Notes: generated by a model from the sequence alone, not told the origin. DNA of 64,000 bases from Chryseobacterium gilvum (GCF_025628965.1 NZ_JAOTEN010000001.1:930001-994000); one strand, 5' to 3'; shown: positions 52,980-61,819, counted from the stretch's first letter. Numbers and translations: made by a program.

Positions 52980-54560
52980 TTACTGTATCAGTTTTTTGAT
53001 TTCTTCAATATCATCAATATCATTTACCGTTTTATCTTTTCGCCATCTTAGAATTCTGGGGAAACGTAGTGCGACACCACTTTTGTGCCGGTTGCTGAAG
53101 CCGATTCCTTCGAATGCAATCTCAAAAACCAGTTCCGGTTTTACGGTACGGACCGGCCCGAATTTTTCAATGGCATTTTTATTCACAAACTTGCTGACTT
53201 CCATGATTTCTTTATCGGTCAATCCGGAATAAGCTTTCGCGATTGTAACCAATTTATCACCGCTTTTCACGGCAAAACTGTAGTCTGTGTAATAAGCGCT
53301 TCGTCTCCCGCTTCCTTTTTGGGCATAAATAAGCACGGCATCAATCGTTAAAGGGCTGATTTTCCATTTCCACCAATCCCCTTTTTTTCTTCCGGAATGA
53401 TAATGTGATTCTTTTTGTTTCAGCATTAAACCTTCACTGTTGATTTCCCTGGAATTTTCCCGTATCAGATCTAACTGATCCCAACTTTCAAACTCAATAA
53501 TCTGAGAAATTTTGATCTTTTCGGGTGCTTCGTTTAACAATAATTCTTCGAGCATTGCCCTTCTTGCTGAGATTGGTTTTTCTCTTAAATCATTTCCCTC
53601 CAGTTCCAGCAAATCATAACAGAACACCTCAATGGGTATTTCGGAGAGCATTTTTTTGGTTAATGTTTTCCGGTTTAGTCTTTTTTGTAATTCATTAAAA
53701 TTAAGCACATTGCCCTCTTTTACCGCAAGTATTTCTCCATCCAGTACGAAGTTGCCTTTCATGGCTTTTACGGTCTCCTCAATTTCCGGAAACTGCTCCG
53801 TCACCAATTCTTCACCTCGGGACCAGATAAAAACTTCATCATTTCTGCGGATGATCTGACCACGGATTCCGTCCCATTTGTATTCGATCATCCACTCATC
53901 CGGAGCACCCAATTCTTCAAGATCTTTTTCTAAAGGGTAAGCAAGGCAAAAAGGGTAGGGTTTGGAATTATCGGGATTGATATTTTCAGCAGAAATCAGT
54001 TCTTTAAATGAAACTTCTTCCGGCTGCCATTTTCCCATTAAACTGTGCATTAATGTACTGGTTTCCTGGCCTGAAAATTTAGTTAAGGAATTAATCAATG
54101 TCTTCCCGGAAACTCCGATTCTGAAGCTTCCGCCCAATAACTTATTAAAAATCAACCGTTCAGTATAATCTAGCCCATTCCATGAATTAAGGACGAATTC
54201 TTTTTTTTCGGCATCTGTTTTTGTTTTAAGTCCGATGATTTCGTTCATCCATTCGGAGAGTGTTTTTTCAATATTCTCAGCGGGAGGAGGAAGAATTAAT
54301 GAAATAGTTTCTCCCAAATCTCCTACTGAAGAGTAACTTTCCTGAAAGAGCCAGAAAGGCAATTGAGTGATTTCCAACGCCCATTCTTTCATGTAATTGG
54401 TATTTACATTTCTTTTTGGCCTTTTGCCTGTAAACAATGCGATAAACCATACTTTATCTTCATCCGGAGCGCGCTCAAGATAATCGATGATCGCATCAAT
54501 TCTTGCATTGGTTTTATTGGTGCTTTCCAGCGCGTTGATTAAATCTGCAAAATGCCTCAT
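52980..54560 (-). CDS. ATP-dependent DNA ligase
   Basis: The 526-residue ligase seals nicks using ATP. An N-terminal helical DNA-binding domain (about 1-200) precedes the adenylation domain with catalytic Lys228 (EYKWDGIRG) and RNDEVFIWSRGEE motif regions. The OB-fold C-terminal domain (DAVLIYAQKGSGRR...) completes the core. It resembles the bacterial LigB/LigC-like enzymes rather than LigD and has no polymerase or phosphoesterase extension. It shares the ATGA junction with the exonuclease gene. Confidence 0.93.
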   Translation of the reverse strand: MRHFADLINALESTNKTNARIDAIIDYLERAPDEDKVWFIALFTGKRPKRNVNTNYMKEWALEITQLPFWLFQESYSSVGDLGETISLILPPPAENIEKTLSEWMNEIIGLKTKTDAEKKEFVLNSWNGLDYTERLIFNKLLGGSFRIGVSGKTLINSLTKFSGQETSTLMHSLMGKWQPEEVSFKELISAENINPDNSKPYPFCLAYPLEKDLEELGAPDEWMIEYKWDGIRGQIIRRNDEVFIWSRGEELVTEQFPEIEETVKAMKGNFVLDGEILAVKEGNVLNFNELQKRLNRKTLTKKMLSEIPIEVFCYDLLELEGNDLREKPISARRAMLEELLLNEAPEKIKISQIIEFESWDQLDLIRENSREINSEGLMLKQKESHYHSGRKKGDWWKWKISPLTIDAVLIYAQKGSGRRSAYYTDYSFAVKSGDKLVTIAKAYSGLTDKEIMEVSKFVNKNAIEKFGPVRTVKPELVFEIAFEGIGFSNRHKSGVALRFPRILRWRKDKTVNDIDDIEEIKKLIQ

Positions 54561-55582
54561 AACTCAGGATTTTGAATGGTTTCTTTTTCAATAACTTCTT
54601 CATCATCGTCGCCGTATAAAGTTTCTACCACGTCAGATTTTATGCCGATTTCATTTAAATATTTTGAAAAAACTTCGGTTTGGCCATGCGTAACGTGAAC
54701 GATCTCTGCTTCTGTGGCTTTGATTGCCTGTAAAAGGCCTTTCCAGTCGGCGTGGTCGCTCATCGGGAAACCCGCATCGGCACTCCGCCATCTTCTGGCG
54801 CCGCGAACCTGCATCCAGCCCGAACAGATTGCTGTCGCAGCATCCGGTATTTTTTTAATTACATTACTGTCTAAAAGTGCTGGAGGAACAATTACAATAT
54901 CTCCCTGAACGTGTTTTATATTTTCTCTGAAATCAGGAACTTCATATTCGGGAAGTACGATCCCGACTTCTTCAAATGCTTTATTAAGTTTCCCGATAGA
55001 GTAGTGTACATGGATTTTCCCCATTCCTTCAACTGCTTTCATCACTCTCTGTGCTTTTCCTAAAGAATACCCGATAAAAACTGAAGTTTTTTGATTTTCC
55101 TGGTTTCTTAAGACCCAGTTTTGCAATTTTTTATTCAGATCAGGAACTTCGAGCCAGTTATAAATTGGAAGCCCGAAAGTACTTTCTGTAACAAATTCAT
55201 TGCATTTTACCAGTTCAAAAGGCGTACTCAAACCGTCATCCTGCACTTTATAATCACCGGAAACAACACTTACATAACCTTTATATTCTAGCCGGATCTG
55301 CGCCGAACCAATAATATGACCTGCAGGATGCATGGAAAGCCTTACTCCGTTAATATCTAAAACTTCGCCGTATTGTAAAGTCTGACATTCGATATCGGGA
55401 GAAATTCTCTGGTGTAAGATGGGTTTGGTAAAATGATGACAGAGATATTTTTTCATTCCCCATCGTGCATGATCGGCGTGACCATGTGTGATAACGGCAT
55501 AATCTACCGGTCGCCACGGATCTATGTAGAATTTTCCCTGCGGACAGTAAATGCCTTTGTTGGTAAATGTGATTAATTTCAA
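54557..55582 (-). CDS. Ligase-associated DNA damage response exonuclease
   Basis: The 341-residue metallo-beta-lactamase/beta-CASP protein has the HxHxDH motif THGHADHARWG, the VSGDYKVQDDG segment, and a late His (SDHADWKGLLQAI). It resembles the mRNA 3'-end-processing family used as a DNA exonuclease in this set. It is the first gene of the repair cassette, 44 bp downstream of the rhodanese gene, and its stop overlaps the ligase start by 4 bp. Confidence 0.92.
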   Translation of the reverse strand: MKLITFTNKGIYCPQGKFYIDPWRPVDYAVITHGHADHARWGMKKYLCHHFTKPILHQRISPDIECQTLQYGEVLDINGVRLSMHPAGHIIGSAQIRLEYKGYVSVVSGDYKVQDDGLSTPFELVKCNEFVTESTFGLPIYNWLEVPDLNKKLQNWVLRNQENQKTSVFIGYSLGKAQRVMKAVEGMGKIHVHYSIGKLNKAFEEVGIVLPEYEVPDFRENIKHVQGDIVIVPPALLDSNVIKKIPDAATAICSGWMQVRGARRWRSADAGFPMSDHADWKGLLQAIKATEAEIVHVTHGQTEVFSKYLNEIGIKSDVVETLYGDDDEEVIEKETIQNPEL

Positions 55583-55626
55583 AAGAGTAAAATTGGTGTT
55601 GATGAATATTCAAAAACCTAACCAAA

Positions 55627-55986
55627 TTATTTCTTTTCAATATTTTTTTGAAGATCTACCCAGGCTCCGCCATTGTATACTTTTTTAAAGCCTTTTTCTT
55701 TAAGAATATGCTCTACTTTTACACTGCGCAAACCATGCGAACAGACAGTAATATACGTTTTATCAGGATCCAATTCGGTATATCTTTCCCGGATGGTTCC
55801 TAAAGAGATGTTTACAGAACCGTCTATATGGCCAGTCGCAAATTCTTTCTCAGTGCGGACATCTAAAATAACCGCTCCTTTTTTAATCTTTTGATCCAAA
55901 CCATCATCTAAAGTCTGAAATGTATAAACTTTGTATATGATGTATAGCGTAAGTATAATACCTACAAAAATCAGTATATTTTTCAT
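55627..55986 (-). CDS. Membrane-anchored single-domain rhodanese
   Basis: The 119-residue protein has an N-terminal hydrophobic segment (MKNILIFVGIILTLYIIYKVY) and a rhodanese domain. The active-site loop is TVCSHGLRS with the catalytic cysteine, and the FATGHIDGSVNISLG motif is conserved. It may transfer sulfur or bind thiols in the periplasm-facing space. Its start overlaps the DUF3817 stop by 4 bp. Confidence 0.88.
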   Translation of the reverse strand: MKNILIFVGIILTLYIIYKVYTFQTLDDGLDQKIKKGAVILDVRTEKEFATGHIDGSVNISLGTIRERYTELDPDKTYITVCSHGLRSVKVEHILKEKGFKKVYNGGAWVDLQKNIEKK

Positions 55987-56285
55987 ATTTTACTCAAAAT
56001 TTTTCTATCCACATAAAAACTTCCGAAAGGAATCATGCAAGCCAGAAGGACTTTCCATGTGGTTTCTTTAAACTTCCATTTCTGCTCTACACCGACACTT
56101 AAAGTGTTAAATAAGAAAAGAAGAAATAAACCACCATGAACAGGACCCATCGTTTTTACAAGGGAAGTGTTGCCGAGAGCATACTTCATTGGAACCGCAA
56201 TCCCCACTAAAATTAGCAGTGAAATCCCTTCAAGAATAGCAATTATCCGTAATCTGCCCACTTTTGTTTTTAATAAATCAATCAT
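55983..56285 (-). CDS. DUF3817 membrane protein
   Basis: The 100-residue protein has three hydrophobic helices (LEGISLLILVGIAVPMKYAL, HGGLFLLFLFNTLSV and LLACMIPFGSFYVDR). DUF3817 proteins are small integral membrane proteins of unknown function. It overlaps both the rhodanese gene (4 bp) and the upstream membrane gene (8 bp), which makes a tight operon. Confidence 0.82.
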   Translation of the reverse strand: MIDLLKTKVGRLRIIAILEGISLLILVGIAVPMKYALGNTSLVKTMGPVHGGLFLLFLFNTLSVGVEQKWKFKETTWKVLLACMIPFGSFYVDRKILSKI

Positions 56286-56748
56286 AATTATCTGAAATAA
56301 GGTCTGTTAGCAAATGGTGAAAATGGCATGGAATAGCAATAAAAATAATGACCAACGCGATTAAAAAATAAATAAACATAATCCTGAATTTTTCCCTGTT
56401 TTCTATTTTCCTTTTGGCTAAGGCCGAACCGACCGTAATGATTACAATGGAAAGCAGCATTAAAAAAATATGGATCAATCCGAAGAAAAGCAAGTCAAAG
56501 TTTTGTCTGGCAATATCAAAATTGTTCCAGAAATATTTGATAATCGGGCTTTGAGAATATAAAGTTATTCCTAAAACCAACTGAATATGTGCAATTGTAG
56601 CAGTCCAATGTCGTACAGAATCATCAGTTTTTGTAAATCCTTTTGCTTTGTACAATCCGTTCCAGGATCTGTACAAAGAATAAATCAGGCTTAATAAAAC
56701 CAACCATCGAAAAGTTGAATGCAAAAAAGTAAGCGTTTGATACATCAT
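56278..56748 (-). CDS. Four-helix membrane protein, unknown
   Basis: The 156-residue polytopic membrane protein has four predicted helices and several helix-embedded histidines (LTFLHSTFRWLVLL, TATIAHIQLVLGI, FFGLIHIFLMLL, and CHFHHLL near the end). The pattern would allow heme or metal binding, but no family is recognised. ATG 56748 or 56745 are equally good starts. It is the first gene after the TetR-type palindrome. Confidence 0.6.
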   Translation of the reverse strand: MMYQTLTFLHSTFRWLVLLSLIYSLYRSWNGLYKAKGFTKTDDSVRHWTATIAHIQLVLGITLYSQSPIIKYFWNNFDIARQNFDLLFFGLIHIFLMLLSIVIITVGSALAKRKIENREKFRIMFIYFLIALVIIFIAIPCHFHHLLTDLISDNYD

Positions 56749-56776
56749 GATCTAATTTGATGTAACAAAAATAAAC

Positions 56777-56800
56777 AAAACATACTAATTAGTATGTTTT
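56777..56800. promoter_or_regulatory. TetR-type operator palindrome
   Basis: A perfect 24-bp inverted repeat, half-site AAAACATACTAA, lies 29 bp upstream of the membrane-protein operon start and just after the TetR stop. Its length and symmetry are typical for TetR/AcrR-family operators. The short poly-T on its 3' side would also permit weak termination of tetR. Confidence 0.6.
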
Positions 56801-56812
56801 TAAATAAAAAAA

Positions 56813-57403
56813 TTATTTCAAGGAATCAAAATATGTTTTAAGCTGCTTTAAATAAACAAGATAAATCGAAGTATTATTTTCCAGTTTTCCTAAATTTCTG
56901 ATTCCCCAATATCCCGATATGATAAAAACAGCGATTTCTTTTGCATTGACATCCCATTTGATCTTACCATTTTTCTTGCTTTTTTCTATGGCTGCAATCA
57001 ATGCGTTTTCCCACTCTTTTGAAAGTTTATTTAACGTAGTGGTAAAAGTATGGTTCCAGGGAGCCATTTCCTGAGTAAGATTAGAAGCGGGGCATCCATA
57101 TTCAACTTTAAGAATTTCATTATTCATCAAAATTTCATGCATCATGTTGTAAATCGTATCTAACGCATCATCTGAATTCTGAAGCGGGGCAATAAAAGAA
57201 GAAGCAAATGCAGGCTGTAAAAGTTCGTTAATAATGGCCAAACCCATTTCATCCTTGGTTTTAAAATGATAATAAAAGGCACCTTTAGTTACCTGAGTGG
57301 TTGCAATAATCTCGTCAACGCTTGTAGTCTGGTAACCTTTTGTATAGATCAGATTAAATGCTTTCTGCAAAATATTGAGACGGGTAGATTCTGATTTTTT
57401 CAT
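56813..57403 (-). CDS. TetR/AcrR family transcriptional regulator
   Basis: The 196-residue regulator has an N-terminal HTH (LNILQKAFNLIYTKGYQTTSVDEIIATTQVTKGAFYYHFKTKDEM) that is typical of the family, and a helical C-terminal ligand domain. The start is taken at ATG 57403, since the earlier ATG at 57427 adds eight unconserved residues. It probably binds the palindrome at 56777-56800. It lies between that operon and the old yellow enzyme gene. Confidence 0.9.
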   Translation of the reverse strand: MKKSESTRLNILQKAFNLIYTKGYQTTSVDEIIATTQVTKGAFYYHFKTKDEMGLAIINELLQPAFASSFIAPLQNSDDALDTIYNMMHEILMNNEILKVEYGCPASNLTQEMAPWNHTFTTTLNKLSKEWENALIAAIEKSKKNGKIKWDVNAKEIAVFIISGYWGIRNLGKLENNTSIYLVYLKQLKTYFDSLK

Positions 57404-57497
57404 GATGATGAAAGTTCGATGATACAAAAGAACATAATTTTAATAATTACAACAAATTTTAAAGTGATATAAAATATAATTCAGATTTCATTTCATC

Positions 57498-57529
57498 AAA
57501 AAAGCAGCTTCTCCGGAAAGAAACTGCTT
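57498..57529 (-). terminator. Terminator of the old yellow enzyme gene
   Basis: On the minus strand AAGCAG-n-TTC pairs with GAA-n-CTGCTT (one mismatch each side), followed by a T-run. Confidence 0.65.
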
Positions 57530-57548
57530 AATTTGTGAGATAAATAGG

Positions 57549-58610
57549 CTAATATAAAATGCCCAAACTTTCCGGTGAAAAATCTGAAATTTCATTGGTT
57601 TTTCCTTCTTTTATTTTTTTAACCCATTGAGGATCGCTTAACAGAGCACGGCCTACAGCAACCAGGTCAAATTCCTGTCTTTCAAGTCTTCTTATTAATT
57701 CTGAAAGATCAGCCTTTTCTGAACTTTTTCCTGCAAAGGCACCCATAAAATCATCACTGAGACCTACTGAACCTACGGTTATAGTGGGCTGCCCTGTAAT
57801 TTTCTTTGCCCATCCCGCAAAATTAAGATCCGAACCTTCAAATTCTGGTTCCCAGAAACGGCGTTGCGAACAATGAAAAATATCAATTCCGGCTTCTTTC
57901 AAAGGTAAAAGCCATTCTTCCATTTCCTGAGGTGTGGCAGCAATTCTGGTTGTATAATCCTGCTGTTTCCATTGAGAAAGGCGAATGATAATGGTAAAAT
58001 CTTCTCCTACCGCGGCTCTGATTGCTTTGATCACCTCTACCGCAAACCTGTTTCTTTCTTTGATGGTTTTACCACCGTATTCATCAGTTCTGGTATTGGT
58101 AACCGGCCAGAAAAACTGATCAACAAGATATCCGTGTGCGCCGTGAATTTCCACACAGTCAAATCCAAGATCTTTCGCTGATTTTGCAGATGCGGCAAAC
58201 TGGGCAATGGTGTCCTGAATATCTTCTACAGTCATTTCGGATGCTTTTTCCATGGGAGTCAGAGGATAATCATCTGAACTTCTGGTATCACCAACATGCC
58301 ATATTTGCGGACCCATTTTCCCGCCATGATGATGCACATTATCAATAACATTTTTCCAGCCTTTTAATGCTTCGGTCCCATAAAAATCTGGAATATTCTG
58401 CATGTTTTTTGAGGCAGGCCTGTTGATAACAGTGCCTTCAGATAAAATGAGACCTACTTCAGAATCTGCTCTTCTTCCGTAATATTCTACAATTTTCTGC
58501 GTTGGAACTCCGTTATCAGACTGCGCTCTTGTCATGGGAGCCATTACAATTCTGTTTTTGAGCTGGAAATTTTTATAGCTGAATGGGGTAAATAATGTTT
58601 CTACATTCAT
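57549..58610 (-). CDS. NADH:flavin oxidoreductase (old yellow enzyme)
   Basis: The 353-residue FMN TIM-barrel enzyme reduces activated C=C bonds, as NemA does for N-ethylmaleimide and nitrate esters. It starts LFTPFSYKNFQLKNRIVMAPMTRAQ, keeps the substrate-site EIHGAHGYLVDQFFWP and the catalytic VGRALLSDPQWVKKI end. It is transcribed away from an HxlR regulator across a 135-bp region with GTAAC repeats. It is probably part of an electrophile response. Confidence 0.93.
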   Translation of the reverse strand: MNVETLFTPFSYKNFQLKNRIVMAPMTRAQSDNGVPTQKIVEYYGRRADSEVGLILSEGTVINRPASKNMQNIPDFYGTEALKGWKNVIDNVHHHGGKMGPQIWHVGDTRSSDDYPLTPMEKASEMTVEDIQDTIAQFAASAKSAKDLGFDCVEIHGAHGYLVDQFFWPVTNTRTDEYGGKTIKERNRFAVEVIKAIRAAVGEDFTIIIRLSQWKQQDYTTRIAATPQEMEEWLLPLKEAGIDIFHCSQRRFWEPEFEGSDLNFAGWAKKITGQPTITVGSVGLSDDFMGAFAGKSSEKADLSELIRRLERQEFDLVAVGRALLSDPQWVKKIKEGKTNEISDFSPESLGILY

Positions 58611-58645
58611 ATCCTGAATAATTTTTAATTTTTAAAAAACTAATT

Positions 58646-58660
58646 GTTACACAAAGTAAC
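58646..58660. promoter_or_regulatory. GTTAC-GTAAC inverted repeat in the divergent region
   Basis: GTTAC (58646-58650) and GTAAC (58656-58660) flank five bases, next to the presumed old yellow enzyme promoter. A possible HxlR binding site. Confidence 0.45.
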
Positions 58661-58700
58661 TAATAATAGTTCATTTTTGTGTCTTTTATTGAAAAAAACT

Positions 58701-58741
58701 GGTAACTTTGCTGTAACGTATAATGGTAACTTAAAAGTAAC
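58701..58741 (+). promoter_or_regulatory. Four GTAAC repeats with -7 element
   Basis: GTAAC starts at 58702, 58713, 58726 and 58737 (steps of 11, 13 and 11). This is two 17-bp units GGTAACTT-n4-GTAAC offset by 24 bases. TAACTTTG (58703-58710) matches the -7 element and overlaps the first repeat, so binding would block the promoter. Confidence 0.55.
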
Positions 58742-58745
58742 AATT

Positions 58746-59096
58746 ATGAGACAAAGAAAAATGATGGAGTGCAACTGCTCGTTGGGAAAAGCGATGTCTG
58801 CACTGGGAAGCAAATGGAAGCCCATTATTGTAATGGTTATTAAAAACCGTACACTGCGTTTTGGGGAGATCGCTGCAAGAATAGAGGTGATTTCCAGAAA
58901 GGTTCTCACAGATCAATTGCGGGAAATGGAAGAAGACGGACTCGTTAACAGACAGGAATTCAAAGAATTGCCTCCGAAAGTAGAGTATTGCCTTACCGAA
59001 AAAGGTTTGGCCCTTTTACCGATTCTTCATTTGCTGGAACAGTGGGAAACAGAATATGATTTGAAATCTGCAGAAGTTTCTGCCGAATTGATTTAG
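58746..59096 (+). CDS. HxlR-family transcriptional regulator
   Basis: The 116-residue winged-helix regulator begins MRQRKMMECNCSLGKAMSAL. Cys9 and Cys11 in the N-terminus are where the redox Cys of YodB/QorR/HypR-type HxlR proteins lies. The core has SKWKPIIVMVIKNRTLRFGEI. ATG 58746 gives the family length. A frame start at 58644 would put 34 extra residues through the promoter repeats. The stop overlaps that of the minus-strand gene by 4 bp. Confidence 0.9.
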   Translation: MRQRKMMECNCSLGKAMSALGSKWKPIIVMVIKNRTLRFGEIAARIEVISRKVLTDQLREMEEDGLVNRQEFKELPPKVEYCLTEKGLALLPILHLLEQWETEYDLKSAEVSAELI

Positions 59097-59857
59097 TTAT
59101 TTTCCAATAAGATTCCGTGTTCGGTTAAGATTATATTATTATCTTTTTTAATTTCCAGTTCTATTTCCGGCGTATTTTTTTCACCGATGATATTTCGGTA
59201 AATGCTATACCTGTAGTTTTCATTTTTAAAATTGACGGCATGATTTCCACCGCTCCCTTCAAACTGTATATCGCCGTTACTGAGGATAAGATCCGGTTTT
59301 GAAGATTCACTTTGACTGTTTTTCCAGCAAGCATACCGGTATTTGCCATTGCGCAGCCTGTCGATTCTGATGAGATAATTTTTTGTTTTGAATCTATACA
59401 CAGGCTCTTCAAAAGTTTTTAAAGAAGAATGAAGCTTTACTTTATCGTCAAAAATGTACTTTTCACGCTGGTTTTTTTCAAACTGGCTTTGATAATTTAC
59501 GGCAATAATATTTCCGTCACCATCAATCCACATGTCTCCCTGATTCAGCATAATACCTCTCCAGCCAACTTCTGACCAGTCATTTACATTTGATTTGGAA
59601 ATGATATCAACAAACGTTTTATCAAATAAAGTATCAAATCTGCGAACAAAATCCTGACGGTTTTTGACAGGAGGAACAGGATATTCTCTGCGTAAAGGAT
59701 AGCGGATTATTTTTGAAATCTCATTACTGTTTTTCTCCCGGAAAAGCTTAATTATTTTCTGAATATGTTCCGCATTATCTTTGTTAAGATTCTGGGCAAA
59801 GCTGAGATTTGCGAGCAACAACAGCATAAGAGAAATTTTTTGAATCATACCGTTCAT
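59093..59857 (-). CDS. Secreted hypothetical protein, 254 aa
   Basis: The protein has a signal peptide (MNGMIQKISLMLLLLANLSFAQN) and no known domain. The mature part is soluble, rich in basic and beta-strand segments (EVGWRGIMLNQGDMWIDGDGNI). No catalytic motif can be named. It is convergent with the HxlR gene (4 bp overlap). I do not recognise a function. Confidence 0.65.
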   Translation of the reverse strand: MNGMIQKISLMLLLLANLSFAQNLNKDNAEHIQKIIKLFREKNSNEISKIIRYPLRREYPVPPVKNRQDFVRRFDTLFDKTFVDIISKSNVNDWSEVGWRGIMLNQGDMWIDGDGNIIAVNYQSQFEKNQREKYIFDDKVKLHSSLKTFEEPVYRFKTKNYLIRIDRLRNGKYRYACWKNSQSESSKPDLILSNGDIQFEGSGGNHAVNFKNENYRYSIYRNIIGEKNTPEIELEIKKDNNIILTEHGILLENN

Positions 59858-60010
59858 CTTTTATAATTTTTAATCATCAGAATCAAAAATAAACATTTTA
59901 ATAATAAATACCATTGTTTTGGCTACAAACATCAATGATAAGATTACAAATATGCTTATCGGATTGTTCAACTTTGCATTGTTAAATAGTATTAATTAAA
60001 AACAATTAAA

Positions 60011-60850
60011 ATGGACACAAAAAAAGTATGGTTCGTGACAGGAGCTTCAAAAGGTTTAGGCTTAACATTAGTAAAAAGATTACTGGCAGAAGGACATTCT
60101 GTAGCAGCTACTTCAAGAAATATCTCAGATCTTTTAAACACGATCAGTGGAGAAACCAATACATTTCTTCCCCTTGAAACTCATCTTACTGAGGAAGAAA
60201 GCGTAGCAAAATCGATCTCCCAGACCATTGAAAAATTTGGCAGAATAGATGTTGTAGTGAATAATGCAGGATATGGCCAATTGGGAACGCTTGAAGAACT
60301 CACTGATCTGGAAAGCCGTCAGAATTTTGACGTCAATGTTTTCGGTTCTCTGAATGTAATCAGAAAAACAATGCCGCATTTACGATCTCAAAAGAGCGGT
60401 TTGATCATCAATATTGCTTCTATCGGTGGCCTTACCGGCGATTTTGCAGGATGGGGAATTTACTGCGCGACAAAATTTGCAGTGGTAGGTTTTACAGAAG
60501 CTTTGGCTGCTGAAAGTAAAGAATTTGGGATTCATGCAACAGTGGTTTATCCCGGATATTTCCGGACCAATTTCCTGACAGGCGGCTCGCTGCGTGTTCC
60601 GAAAAATGAAATTGATTCTTATACTCTTGCACGACAGCTTCAAACCGCTCACGAAAATGATATTAACGGAAACCAACCAGGAGATCCGGAAAAGGCAGCT
60701 TTGGCAATGATTGAAATTGCCGAAATGGAAAATCCGCCGGTACATTTGGTTTTAGGCTCTGATGCATTTGAAATTGCCGGAAATAAACTCAATGCCCTTC
60801 AAAGTGAAATTTCTGACTTTAAAAACATCAGTATATCTACAGATTATTAA
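60011..60850 (+). CDS. Short-chain dehydrogenase/reductase
   Basis: The 279-residue classical SDR has the Rossmann motif TGASKGLG (residues 10-17), NNAG (84-87), and the catalytic Ser137, Tyr151 and Lys155 (YCATK). It is NAD(P)-dependent; the substrate is unknown. An AraC-type regulator gene follows after 45 bp on the same strand, with a hairpin in between. Confidence 0.93.
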   Translation: MDTKKVWFVTGASKGLGLTLVKRLLAEGHSVAATSRNISDLLNTISGETNTFLPLETHLTEEESVAKSISQTIEKFGRIDVVVNNAGYGQLGTLEELTDLESRQNFDVNVFGSLNVIRKTMPHLRSQKSGLIINIASIGGLTGDFAGWGIYCATKFAVVGFTEALAAESKEFGIHATVVYPGYFRTNFLTGGSLRVPKNEIDSYTLARQLQTAHENDINGNQPGDPEKAALAMIEIAEMENPPVHLVLGSDAFEIAGNKLNALQSEISDFKNISISTDY

Positions 60851-60856
60851 ATTTGT

Positions 60857-60885
60857 ACAGGCAACAGCAAAATGCTGTTGCCTGT
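60857..60885 (+). terminator. Hairpin between the SDR and AraC genes
   Basis: ACAGGCAACAGCA (60857-60869) pairs with TGCTGTTGCCTGT (60873-60885), with a 3-base loop and then TTTC. It may attenuate transcription into the AraC gene. Confidence 0.65.
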
Positions 60886-60895
60886 TTCTAAACTT

Positions 60896-61819
60896 ATGAA
60901 AAACAGAAAATTATATACAATAGATACCTTATCAGAGTTTCATACACTTGCCGGATTGCCAAAACCACAGCATCCACTGATCAGTGTGGTAGACTACAGC
61001 CGGGTAGAATATCAAATCGAAGAGCCGGAAATCAGCTGGATTCAGAATCTGTATTTTATCGGATTAAAAAGATATATTCACGGCAAATTCTATTATGGGC
61101 AGAGTGAATATGATTTTGACGAAGGTTTGGTTTCTTTTATTGCACCAAGACAATTGGTACGGCTGAATATCATCAAACCGGAAGTAAAACCATCTGGTTT
61201 TATCCTGGCTTTTCATCCGGATTTTATCTGGAATACTCCTTTGGCAAAAACCATTCAGAATTACAAATTTTTCGGCTATGATGTGAATGAAGCGCTATTT
61301 CTTTCTGAGAAAGAAGAGGAAATTCTAATCGGGCTCTTTAAAAATATCGAACAGGAATATCGCTCCGGGATCGATCAGTTTACCCAGAATATTATCATTT
61401 CCCAGATTGAAGTGTTGCTGAATTATTGTGAACGGTTTTATCAGAGGCAGTTTATTACCAGAAAAAAGAGCAATCACCAGATTCTGACTCAGCTGGAAAA
61501 TTATCTTGATGAATATTTTGACAGCGAAACCATCCTGAATAAAGGTTTGCCTACCGCAAATGATATTGCCAAAGCCATGAATATTTCAACCAATTATTTA
61601 GGAAGCTTACTCAAATCGCTTACCGGACAAACCACACAGCAGCATATTCATGGAAAGCTGATCGAAAAGGCCAAAGAAAAGCTTTCTACCACGAGTTTAT
61701 CGGTAAGTGAAATTGCCTATGAACTTGGCTTTGAGCATTCGCAGTCTTTCAGTAAACTATTCAAAGCAAAAACAGAGGTTTCGCCTTTAGAATTCAGAAA
61801 ATCTTTTTTAAATGACTAA
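60896..61819 (+). CDS. AraC family transcriptional regulator
   Basis: The 307-residue regulator has an N-terminal cupin-like effector domain (about 1-190) and a C-terminal double helix-turn-helix (PTANDIAKAMNISTNYLGSLLKSLTG and SLSVSEIAYELGFEHSQSFSKLFKAKTEVSPLEFRKSF). ATG 60896 is preferred because the earlier ATG at 60872 lies in the loop of the SDR/AraC hairpin. It may regulate the SDR gene upstream. Confidence 0.9.
   Translation: MKNRKLYTIDTLSEFHTLAGLPKPQHPLISVVDYSRVEYQIEEPEISWIQNLYFIGLKRYIHGKFYYGQSEYDFDEGLVSFIAPRQLVRLNIIKPEVKPSGFILAFHPDFIWNTPLAKTIQNYKFFGYDVNEALFLSEKEEEILIGLFKNIEQEYRSGIDQFTQNIIISQIEVLLNYCERFYQRQFITRKKSNHQILTQLENYLDEYFDSETILNKGLPTANDIAKAMNISTNYLGSLLKSLTGQTTQQHIHGKLIEKAKEKLSTTSLSVSEIAYELGFEHSQSFSKLFKAKTEVSPLEFRKSFLND

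Noticed and set aside
58701..58741. A CRISPR-like array from the GTAAC repeats
   Set aside because: Repeats are only 5 bases (17-bp units), spacers are about 6-8 bases, and no cas genes are nearby.
58644..58745. N-terminal extension of the HxlR gene from 58644
   Set aside because: It would run through the GTAAC repeats and the promoter. ATG 58746 gives the normal family length.
60872..60895. AraC start at 60872
   Set aside because: It is in the loop of a perfect hairpin. ATG 60896 is outside it and fits the family.
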